Shown: positions 6,769 through 11,947 of the stretch, piece after piece
How the letters are laid out: each line of letters starts with the position of its first letter
Numbering within the stretch: position 1 is the stretch's first letter
NCBI GenBank assembly: GCA_016302005.1
Contig: JAEDOK010000044.1
Coordinates: 1-12,069, forward strand
From: Oscillospiraceae bacterium
GTDB lineage: Bacteria; Bacillota_A; Clostridia; Oscillospirales; Oscillospiraceae
DNA length: 12,069 nucleotides
Direction: 5' to 3'
Position numbers and translations under genes: made by a program
Notes under the pieces: generated by a model
What the model saw: only the letters and a program-made list of their open reading frames with translations
What the model was told of the DNA's origin: nothing
The model's database searches: none

Positions 6769-7272
6769 TTACACGGCTTCAAGCTCGGCACTTGCTAAGA
6801 GGTCGGAGAAGACCGTGCGGTATTCTTTTTCGTGCGCTGCGCCGCATACGACGGAGAGAGCGTAGTAATATGCACCATCGCTGAACAGTGCGGCGGAGCA
6901 GGTGAGGTCGCCCTCCTCTCCGGCTGCCGTCCATGCGAAGCGGTATTCCTCCTGCGGGAAGCTGCAAACGCGCAGAAGCTCCAGCTCGTCCGCGGGTCTG
7001 CCCGTTACACGGAGCAGGGCGGATTCCAGTGAATCGGCGGCGAAGACCTCCTGTATGAGCGTATAATCCTCATGCAGGAAGACCGCATTGCGCCCCTCGT
7101 CGGAAGAGGAGGTCAGAATGGCATCGGTCGGGAAATCGGCATTCAGATAAAAACTCGGCGTACTCGGCGCGGCGGGACACTCAATTGTCTCAAGTGCGCT
7201 GGCTTGCTTGACATCGCAGGCGGACAATGTTAGAATAAGCGGTAACAGGAACAAGACAAATACTCTTTTCAT
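6769..7272 (-). CDS. Predicted small lipoprotein of unknown function
   Basis: Family not recognised. The 167-residue protein has a lipoprotein signal peptide: MKR, a hydrophobic core, then the lipobox LSAC (16-19), so Cys19 should be lipidated after signal peptidase II cleavage and the mature 149-residue protein should sit on the outer face of the membrane. The mature part is acidic, with three further cysteines (32, 112, 134 by rough count) and a Tyr-rich patch (YYYALSV) near the C-terminus. GGAGG lies 6 nt before the ATG. The gene is divergent from the DUF1294 gene with only 26 bp between the start codons, so its promoter must lie inside that gene; I could not see a good one. The next gene downstream has its own promoter. 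The fold may be a small stress or sporulation-type lipoprotein, but nothing proves it. Confidence 0.8.
   Translation of the reverse strand: MKRVFVLFLLPLILTLSACDVKQASALETIECPAAPSTPSFYLNADFPTDAILTSSSDEGRNAVFLHEDYTLIQEVFAADSLESALLRVTGRPADELELLRVCSFPQEEYRFAWTAAGEEGDLTCSAALFSDGAYYYALSVVCGAAHEKEYRTVFSDLLASAELEAV
7208..7236 (+). promoter_or_regulatory. Consensus promoter of the DUF1294 gene, inside the divergent lipoprotein gene
   Basis: On the plus strand, -35 TTGACA (7208-7213, perfect), a 17-bp spacer, and -10 TAGAAT (7231-7236) preceded by TG as an extended -10. The start point would be near 7243, giving a leader of about 56 nt to the ATG at 7299. The elements lie within codons 13-22 of the lipoprotein gene on the other strand, with the lipobox codons in the spacer. 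Confidence 0.7.
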
Positions 7273-7298
7273 GAGACACCTCCGAAGGGACTGATGAT

Positions 7299-7583
7299 AT
7301 GTTCTATTTTTACGCGGGATATCTTCTCTGTATGAATCTGCTTGCGCTGGTTTTTATGTATGCCGACAAGCGCCTTGCGAAAAAGAAAAAATGGCGCATC
7401 CCCGAAAAAACGCTCTTTTTGGTAGCAGGACTCGGCGGAAGCCTCGGCGGGCTGTTAGGTATGTACCTCTTCCGCCATAAAACGCGGCACTGGTATTTTG
7501 TGCTGGGCTTTTGGCTGCTGTTTCTTGCACATACCGCGCTTGCTGTTTTTCTCTTTTACATGGGAGCGTTGCAGCTTCCGTAA
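7299..7583 (+). CDS. DUF1294 small membrane protein
   Basis: A 94-residue membrane protein of the DUF1294 family, of unknown function. It shows the family layout: a first hydrophobic helix, YADKRLAKKKKWRIPEK (about 21-37) with the Asp-Lys and Trp-Arg-Ile-Pro-Glu core, a glycine-rich helix GLGGSLGGLLGMYLFRHKTRH (about 45-65), and a last helix. The ATG at 7299 has GAAGGGA ending 8 nt upstream. That ribosome site directly abuts the Shine-Dalgarno of the divergent lipoprotein gene. The consensus promoter at 7208-7236 drives it, and the bidirectional hairpin right after its TAA ends it, so it is monocistronic. Confidence 0.88.
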   Translation: MFYFYAGYLLCMNLLALVFMYADKRLAKKKKWRIPEKTLFLVAGLGGSLGGLLGMYLFRHKTRHWYFVLGFWLLFLAHTALAVFLFYMGALQLP

Positions 7584-7584
7584 A

Positions 7585-7623
7585 AAATGACCCGAAAAGG
7601 GGTGTGTCCTTTTCGGGTCATTT
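7585..7623. terminator. Bidirectional terminator shared by convergent genes
   Basis: A perfect 16-bp inverted repeat (7585-7600 with 7608-7623, core GACCCGAAAAGG / CCTTTTCGGGTC) with a 7-nt loop. The arms end in AAA and TTT, so the plus strand reads into TTTGTGT and the minus strand into a run of six T. It begins 1 nt after the DUF1294 stop. It also contains the stop codon of the DUF896 gene (7618-7620), so that terminator stem is partly coding. Confidence 0.92.
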
Positions 7624-7824
7624 GTGTCCTAATTTGTGTTTGGTGCCGTCAGGTTCGACGATATAAGTGTTGTCAAGCTGCGCACAGAGATTTTTGCGGA
7701 AGGCGGCGATGTATTGCTCCCGCAGGGCGGCGCGTTCCTTCGTCTCCTCCCCGGTCAGTCCCTCTGTTTTAGCCTTGTGCGCAAGCTCGTTGATCCGCTT
7801 GACCAGCTCGTCCATATTCATCAT
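7618..7824 (-). CDS. DUF896 (YnzC-like) small protein
   Basis: A 68-residue cytosolic protein of the DUF896 family, found in Firmicutes, of unknown biochemical role. It matches Bacillus subtilis YnzC in pattern: an N-terminal helical hairpin with KRINELAHKAKTEGLT (9-24), EE then ALREQYIAAFR (33-43), and a short tail with VEPDGT (56-61). In B. subtilis the relative lies in an SOS-regulated operon, but here the gene is alone and I see no GAAC-N4-GTTC LexA-type box at its promoter. The first ATG (7824) was chosen because GGGAG lies 7 nt upstream; ATGs follow at codons 2 and 4. It has its own promoter and shares its terminator with the convergent DUF1294 gene. Confidence 0.9.
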   Translation of the reverse strand: MMNMDELVKRINELAHKAKTEGLTGEETKERAALREQYIAAFRKNLCAQLDNTYIVEPDGTKHKLGHK

Positions 7825-7842
7825 GCATCAACTCCCGCCTAT

Positions 7843-7871
7843 ATTTTAGCCTTTTCCTGCCGTTCTGTCAA
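7843..7871 (-). promoter_or_regulatory. Predicted promoter of the DUF896 gene
   Basis: On the minus strand, -35 TTGACA (7871-7866, perfect), a 17-bp spacer, and -10 TAAAAT (7848-7843). The leader would be about 12 nt, just including the GGGAG ribosome site. It is back-to-back with the flavoprotein promoter; the two -35 boxes are 8 bp apart. Confidence 0.75.
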
Positions 7872-7873
7872 GG

Positions 7874-7897
7874 AAGCACTTGCCTCACGGAGTGCTT
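7874..7897. promoter_or_regulatory. Inverted repeat between divergent promoters, possible operator
   Basis: AAGCACT (7874-7880) and AGTGCTT (7891-7897) form a perfect 7-bp inverted repeat with a 10-bp gap. The centre lies at the end of the -35 box of the flavoprotein promoter, and the left arm ends 2 bp from the -35 of the DUF896 promoter. A dimeric regulator bound here could affect both genes. No regulator is known. Confidence 0.4.
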
Positions 7898-7908
7898 TCG
7901 GGTATAAT
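7880..7908 (+). promoter_or_regulatory. Predicted promoter of the flavoprotein operon
   Basis: On the plus strand, -35 TTGCCT (7880-7885), a 17-bp spacer, and a perfect -10 TATAAT (7903-7908). Transcription would start near 7915, with a leader of about 20 nt that includes GGAGGA 6 nt before the ATG at 7936. Confidence 0.75.
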
Positions 7909-7935
7909 ATTCCCATCAACTTCGGAGGAAATGCG

Positions 7936-9138
7936 ATGAAGGTAATGGTGATCGGCGGCGGTGCGTCGGGTATGATGGCGGCGCTGACTGCGTCAGAACA
8001 GAATAACAACGAGGTTCTTTTGCTGGAACGGCAGGCGCGCATGGGCAGAAAGCTTCTTGCCACGGGCAACGGGCGCTGTAATTTGACCAACCGCAACTTG
8101 ACCCGGGAGAATTATCACGGAGAGCTGCCCGACTTCTGCGGCTATGCGCTGCGGGAATTCGGCGTGGAGCAGACGTTGGCTTTTTTTCGTTCACTCGGGC
8201 TTCTGACCGTGACGGAGGCTTCCGGGCGCGTTTATCCGCTCAGTGACAGCGCGAACAGCGTCGCGGATGTCCTGCGGCTGACACTTGAGCAGCGGGAGAA
8301 TGCCGCGATTATCACTGGTGCGGAGGTTACGGTGCTGCACCGTCGAAAAGGGAAGTTCTATGCCGTGACAGGGGAACAGACCTTTGAAGCTGACCGCGTG
8401 ATCGTCTGCGCGGGCGGCGCGGCGGGCGCAAAGTTAGGTGGCACGGATCTGGGCTACCGCTTGTTGACCTCCTTCGGACATACACGCACGAAACTCTATC
8501 CCGCCCTTGTCCAGCTCCGCACCGATACGACCTATGTCCGCTCCCTCAAGGGTGTGCGCTGCGACGCGGCGGTGCGCTGCGGCAGAGATACCAGGCACGG
8601 CGAGGTGCAGTTTACGGACTACGGCGTGAGCGGCCCCGTGATCTTCGAGCTATCCCGCACGGTCTCCGTCGGCGGGACGGAACAGACCCTTTTGCTCGAT
8701 CTGCTGCCGGATATCTCAGAGGAGGAGTTGACGGAGCTTTTGCAGTCGCGCTGCACTGCGCTGCCGCAGCTCAAGGCGGAGGATCTGCTCACCGGGATGC
8801 TCCACAACCGCCTCGGCAGGACGCTACTGCGTGCCTGCGGCTTCTCCTTGGAAATGCCCTGCGGGGAATTTGACGGGGAAATGCGGGAGGCGCTTGGAAA
8901 AAAGATCAAGCATTTTGCCCTGCCCGTCCTCGGTACGATGGGGATGGACGGCGCGCAGGTGACTGCCGGCGGCATCCGCACGGTGGAGTTTGACGAAAAA
9001 ACGATGGAAAGCCGCCTCTGCCCCGGGCTTTACGCTGCGGGAGAGGTGCTGGATATCGATGGGGACTGCGGCGGCTATAACCTGCAATGGGCGTGGTCGT
9101 CGGGGCATCTCGCGGGAGAATTAAGGGGGAAGAAATGA
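7936..9138 (+). CDS. BaiN/YhiN (HI0933)-family FAD-dependent oxidoreductase
   Basis: Cytosolic flavoprotein of the HI0933/YhiN family, which also contains the BaiN bile-acid enzyme of Clostridium scindens. The 400 residues begin with the FAD-binding Rossmann motif GGGASG (7-12). Further family signatures are GRKLLATGNGRCNLTN (37-52), the AGGAAGAKLGGTDLGY stretch (159-174), the FTDYGVSGPVIFELS stretch (226-240), and the C-terminal FAD site AAGEVLDIDGDCGGYNLQWA (367-386). The ATG at 7936 was chosen because GGAGGA precedes it and the Rossmann strand starts at once; the frame stays open upstream but through the promoter. It overlaps the next flavoprotein gene as ATGA (9135-9138). Substrate unknown: family members have been tied to bile-acid or quinone-type reduction, and the name alone does not show bile-acid activity here. 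Confidence 0.92.
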   Translation: MKVMVIGGGASGMMAALTASEQNNNEVLLLERQARMGRKLLATGNGRCNLTNRNLTRENYHGELPDFCGYALREFGVEQTLAFFRSLGLLTVTEASGRVYPLSDSANSVADVLRLTLEQRENAAIITGAEVTVLHRRKGKFYAVTGEQTFEADRVIVCAGGAAGAKLGGTDLGYRLLTSFGHTRTKLYPALVQLRTDTTYVRSLKGVRCDAAVRCGRDTRHGEVQFTDYGVSGPVIFELSRTVSVGGTEQTLLLDLLPDISEEELTELLQSRCTALPQLKAEDLLTGMLHNRLGRTLLRACGFSLEMPCGEFDGEMREALGKKIKHFALPVLGTMGMDGAQVTAGGIRTVEFDEKTMESRLCPGLYAAGEVLDIDGDCGGYNLQWAWSSGHLAGELRGKK

Positions 9139-10721
9139 TTCGCATTCGGGATATCACGCTGCCCTTGGAGCATGACAAGGGCGCGCTTCTTTACCATGCG
9201 GCGCAGGCGCTGCATATCCGCGCGTCGGAGATTTCGTCGTTGCAAATTTTTCGCCGCTCGCTCGACGCAAGAAAAAAGCCGCAGTTAAAGTGGGTCTACA
9301 CCGTTGATGTGACGCTCCGTTCCGGGGAGAGCCGCGTCCTGCGGCAGTGCCGGAGCAATAAAATCACAAAGGAAGAACCCTATGTCTACCGCGTGAAGAA
9401 AGTTCAATCAGAGACACGACCTATTGTTGTCGGTTTCGGACCTGCGGGGATGTTTGCGGCGCTTGTGCTGGCGCTTTCCGGCTTAAAGCCCATCGTTTTG
9501 GAGCGGGGCGACCCTGCGCCGGAGAGGCGGGAGAAGGTCGAACGGTTTTGGAACGGCGGCGCACTGAATCCGGAATCGAATGTGCAGTTCGGCGAGGGGG
9601 GTGCAGGCACCTTCTCCGACGGCAAGCTGCATACCGGGACGAAAAACGAGCGCGGGCGCTGGGTGCTGGAGCAATTTGTCAAAGCGGGTGCGCAGGAGGA
9701 AATTTTATATGATGCAAAGCCCCATGTCGGCACGGATGTGCTGTTCGAGGTTGTGCAGAATCTGCGCAAGCGTATTATTTCCCTCGGCGGGGAAGTCCGC
9801 TTTGGCGCAAAGCTGACGGGGCTTCTGACGGAAAACGGCGCACTCCGCGGCGCGGAATATGTGCAGAGGGGTGAGAAAAAGCGCCTGCCCTGTGAAAAGC
9901 TGATCCTTGCCATCGGGCACAGCGCCCGCGATACCTTCCGTGCCCTTGCCGCTTTGGGCGTGCCGATGGAGGCAAAGCCCTTTTCCATGGGCGTGCGCAT
10001 CGAGCATCCGCAGAGGGAGATCGACATGGCGCAGTACGGAATGCCGAGAGGAAAAGCACTCCCTGCGGCGGATTATAAGCTCTCGTGCCATCTCCCCGAC
10101 GGCAGCTCTGCCTATACCTTCTGCATGTGCCCGGGCGGCTATGTTGTCGCGGCTGCATCGCAGGAGGGAGCAGTCGCTACGAATGGCATGAGCTACAGCG
10201 GTCGCGGCGGTGAAAACGCGAACGCCGCCCTGCTGGTCACCCTCAAGCCGGAGGATTTCCCAGAACAGGGCATCTTCGGCGGGATGCATTGGCAGGAGGA
10301 GATCGAGAAAAAAGCCTTCTTGCTTGCGGGAAGCACCTATGCCGCGCCCGCACAGACGGTCGGGGACTTTTTGGCGCACCGTCCCCCTGAGGCACTCGGA
10401 ACGGTCACGCCGACCTATCGCCCGGGTGTAACGCCCTGCGATCTGCACGCGCTGTTTCCGGAAAAAATCACCAAGACACTGGAACAGGCGATCCCGGAGC
10501 TGGATGCCGCACTGCATGGCTTTGCCTCGCCCGATGCTCTCATGACCGCACCGGAGACGCGCAGCTCGTCGCCGATCCGCATCCTGCGCGGAGAGAATCG
10601 CCAAAGCAGCGTTGCGGGGCTGTATCCCTGCGGGGAGGGTGCCGGCTACGCTGGCGGCATTTTGTCTGCTGCGGTGGACGGCATGCTCTGCGCCGAGGCA
10701 ATCATTGAGGCTTTTCAGTGA
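9135..10721 (+). CDS. COG2509-type FAD-dependent dehydrogenase
   Basis: Uncharacterised NAD(P)/FAD-dependent oxidoreductase resembling COG2509. The 528 residues show a family-specific N-terminal domain (about 1-90, beginning MIRIRDITLPLEHD), the FAD-binding motif GFGPAG (100-105) with the following acidic LERG (122-125), the hallmark FGEGGAGTFSDGKL (152-165), a central substrate region, and a C-terminal FAD segment with YPCGEGAGYAGGI followed by DGMLCAEAI close to the end. The ATG at 9135 overlaps the upstream stop and has AGGGGGAA just before it, so translation is coupled to the BaiN-like gene. The pairing of these two flavoprotein families suggests a shared pathway or redox relay, which is inference. 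No catalytic substrate is known for this family. Confidence 0.9.
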   Translation: MIRIRDITLPLEHDKGALLYHAAQALHIRASEISSLQIFRRSLDARKKPQLKWVYTVDVTLRSGESRVLRQCRSNKITKEEPYVYRVKKVQSETRPIVVGFGPAGMFAALVLALSGLKPIVLERGDPAPERREKVERFWNGGALNPESNVQFGEGGAGTFSDGKLHTGTKNERGRWVLEQFVKAGAQEEILYDAKPHVGTDVLFEVVQNLRKRIISLGGEVRFGAKLTGLLTENGALRGAEYVQRGEKKRLPCEKLILAIGHSARDTFRALAALGVPMEAKPFSMGVRIEHPQREIDMAQYGMPRGKALPAADYKLSCHLPDGSSAYTFCMCPGGYVVAAASQEGAVATNGMSYSGRGGENANAALLVTLKPEDFPEQGIFGGMHWQEEIEKKAFLLAGSTYAAPAQTVGDFLAHRPPEALGTVTPTYRPGVTPCDLHALFPEKITKTLEQAIPELDAALHGFASPDALMTAPETRSSSPIRILRGENRQSSVAGLYPCGEGAGYAGGILSAAVDGMLCAEAIIEAFQ

Positions 10722-10771
10722 CCTTTTTCGCCGTTGCAACCGCCGGTTGCGGGAATTCCAGCTGCCGTCGC

Positions 10772-10800
10772 TTGTCAAATTGCTTGGATTATTTTAGACT
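10772..10800 (+). promoter_or_regulatory. Predicted promoter of the XRE regulator gene
   Basis: On the plus strand, -35 TTGTCA (10772-10777), a 17-bp spacer, and -10 TAGACT (10795-10800). The leader would be about 31 nt. It indicates that the regulator can be expressed apart from the flavoprotein operon. No clear terminator precedes it. Confidence 0.5.
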
Positions 10801-10837
10801 GAGGACAGAAATCAGGAAAGCGAGGGCGAAAAAAGAA

Positions 10838-11389
10838 ATGAAACTGAATGAAAAGATTTTCCAATGCCGCAAGCGGAGCGGACTTTCCCAGGAGGAGCTT
10901 GCCGAGCGTGTCGGCGTGTCAAGGCAGGCGGTGAGCAAGTGGGAGCTTGGCACGGCGCTGCCGGAATTGGACAAGCTGAAGCTGCTGGCAAAGACCTTCG
11001 GCGTCTCGACGGACTGGCTCCTTGACGATGAGCAGGAGACTCCGCAGGTGCAGCGGCAGGAGACACCGCCTGTTGCAGAGCAGCGTTCTTGGGTTGAAGA
11101 TGTTCCGGGCATGATCGGAAAGCTCCTGAGGCGTTACGGCTGGCTGTTCGGCGTTTATCTCGGCGTTGCGGGCGCCGCGTTTTTGGGACTCGGCGCGTTG
11201 GCAAGATTTATGGTCGGCAGAATGTTCTCCGGCTTTGACAGTGATCTTTTTATGACACCGGAAATGGGCAATATGATTACCAATAATCCGGTCTCCATCA
11301 TGGGAACGGTTATCATGGCAGTCGGTGCAGTGCTGCTCGTCGTCGGCATCGTTCTTGCTGTGATCTTGAAACGAAAAGGGAAAAAATAA
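10838..11389 (+). CDS. XRE-family HTH regulator with two C-terminal membrane segments
   Basis: Predicted membrane-tethered DNA-binding regulator. The 183 residues carry a classic XRE/HTH_3 domain at about 5-60, including GLSQEELAERVGVSRQAVSKWE (15-36). An acidic, Gln/Pro-rich linker (about 62-90) leads to two hydrophobic segments at about 101-127 and 152-177, ending in a basic tail KRKGKK. The ATG at 10838 was chosen because the HTH then begins as usual (MKLNEKIFQCRKRSGLS) and GAGGG stands 11 nt upstream; the frame is open further upstream but crosses the predicted promoter. Similar HTH-plus-membrane proteins are common in Clostridia and may sense envelope state. Its targets are unknown; the flavoprotein operon just upstream, its own promoter and the inverted repeat near 7874 are candidates. 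A terminator follows directly. Confidence 0.9.
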   Translation: MKLNEKIFQCRKRSGLSQEELAERVGVSRQAVSKWELGTALPELDKLKLLAKTFGVSTDWLLDDEQETPQVQRQETPPVAEQRSWVEDVPGMIGKLLRRYGWLFGVYLGVAGAAFLGLGALARFMVGRMFSGFDSDLFMTPEMGNMITNNPVSIMGTVIMAVGAVLLVVGIVLAVILKRKGKK

Positions 11390-11395
11390 AACACG

Positions 11396-11432
11396 CGGCG
11401 GACTGACAAATAAGCGTCAGCCCGCCGTTTTT
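11396..11432 (+). terminator. Intrinsic terminator after the XRE gene
   Basis: A 12-bp stem with one A-C mismatch (11396-11407, CGGCGGACTGAC, with 11416-11427, GTCAGCCCGCCG) and an 8-nt loop, followed by five T (11428-11432). It starts 7 nt past the stop codon. Confidence 0.9.
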
Positions 11433-11553
11433 GCAAAACAGAACGATTTGTACGTATTCCGTAGTTCCTGCACCTGCGCGCCGAGTCGTCGCGCCCTACA
11501 GCCTTAAAGAGAGTGCCTGCATAGATTGTACCCGCAATACCCGCAAGGGGCAC

Positions 11554-11640
11554 GCCGCATCCGTAGCGCTCCTTCGTCGCGAACGGCTGCGCAGGGGGTA
11601 TGCCGCATCCGTAACGCTCGTTCCTCGCGAACGGCTGCGC
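11554..11640. repeat. Two 39-bp direct repeats with a 48-bp period
   Basis: Positions 11554-11592 and 11602-11640 match at 36 of 39 bases. Both start GCCGCATCCGTA and end CGCGAACGGCTGCGC. The spacing is 9 nt, so the period of 48 is a multiple of three and creates an apparent 16-residue repeat in minus-strand translation (AQPFARNERYGCG-like). This is a property of the repeat and not evidence of a protein. Confidence 0.85.
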
Positions 11641-11642
11641 TA

Positions 11643-11670
11643 CCACGTCGCTTCGCTCCTCGCAATGACA
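11643..11670 (-). repeat. Dispersed intergenic repeat motif (GCGAGGAGCGAAGCGACG type)
   Basis: Read on the minus strand from 11670 to 11643, the sequence starts TGTCATTGCGAGGAGCGAAG and continues CGACGTGG. From memory, near-identical sequences are scattered between genes in many bacteria and give the spurious translated peptide CHCEERSDVA seen in over-called hypothetical proteins. The stretch is seen directly; its wide distribution is recalled and was not searched. Confidence 0.6.
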
Positions 11671-11777
11671 AATAGGGCACTCTTGCCGCGTCATTGTCAT
11701 GAAACCCTTTGTAGAACGGGGACAGTCATAAGCCGCGTGTAGGAACTACCGACTGCGTACATGCTTGTTTGTTTGTA

Positions 11778-11941
11778 CCGTCTGCCGCTTCGCGGACGGC
11801 GGGGGGACGTTTGCGAGCGCCGCCTGCGGCGGAAGAAGCGAGCAAAAAGGAGTGGCAGAATCAAGGCGATTGGCAAGCGGGCTTCGCCCGCGCAGACAGA
11901 GCCGCTGATTCAACAGAACATGTCCCCGCCCTACAGGGGAC
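11778..11941. repeat. Cluster of short GC-rich hairpins, no gene
   Basis: Four small inverted repeats follow each other: CCGC-TTC-GCGG (11785-11795, extendable by CCGT/ACGG at 11778-11781 and 11796-11799 with a 3-nt bulge), CCGCC-TGC-GGCGG (11820-11832), GCGGGC-TTC-GCCCGC (11877-11891), and GTCCCC with GGGGAC around an 8-nt loop (11922-11941). None has a T-run. With the unit at 11449-11761 this makes about 500 bp without a gene, from the XRE terminator to the pepT stop. The last hairpin is 6 nt past the pepT stop and might act as its transcript end. Confidence 0.55.
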
Positions 11942-11947
11942 GGTAGG

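Larger units (their letters stand above)
11449..11761. mobile_element. MITE-like non-coding repeat unit with 25-nt imperfect terminal inverted repeats
   Basis: The ends 11449-11473 and 11737-11761 are inverted repeats of each other with 21 of 25 positions matching; both contain GTAGTTCCT and end outermost in TGTACG. The 313-bp interior has no gene. It holds a 48-bp-period tandem duplication and a 28-nt sequence that resembles a widely dispersed bacterial intergenic repeat. No flanking target duplication is obvious, and no transposase is in view. It could be a non-autonomous transposable element, or a composite of intergenic repeats that arrived piecemeal. A minus-strand reading frame crosses it, but it runs through the XRE terminator and into the XRE gene, so I do not treat it as coding. 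Confidence 0.45.

Noticed and set aside
7273..7400. Minus-strand promoter for the lipoprotein gene
   Set aside because: Several AT-rich -10-like hexamers exist but none has a -35 at 16-18 bp, so none can be supported.
10736..10750. GCAACC-GCC-GGTTGC hairpin after the COG2509-type gene
   Set aside because: A 6-bp stem with no following T-run; too weak to call a terminator.
9705..10778. Minus-strand 357-codon frame
   Set aside because: Shadow of the COG2509-type gene; long antisense frames are common in GC-rich coding DNA.
11155..11700. Minus-strand open frame of 181 codons with a 16-residue repeat and a CHCEERSDVVAQ peptide
   Set aside because: It runs through the XRE gene's terminator and antisense into its coding region, and the peptide is the translation of a dispersed intergenic repeat. 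No ribosome binding site supports it.
11772..11778. TTTGTAC also found at 11447-11453, as a possible target duplication of the repeat unit
   Set aside because: Seven bases, offset 10 bp outside the right end while overlapping the left end of the unit, so it does not flank the element properly.
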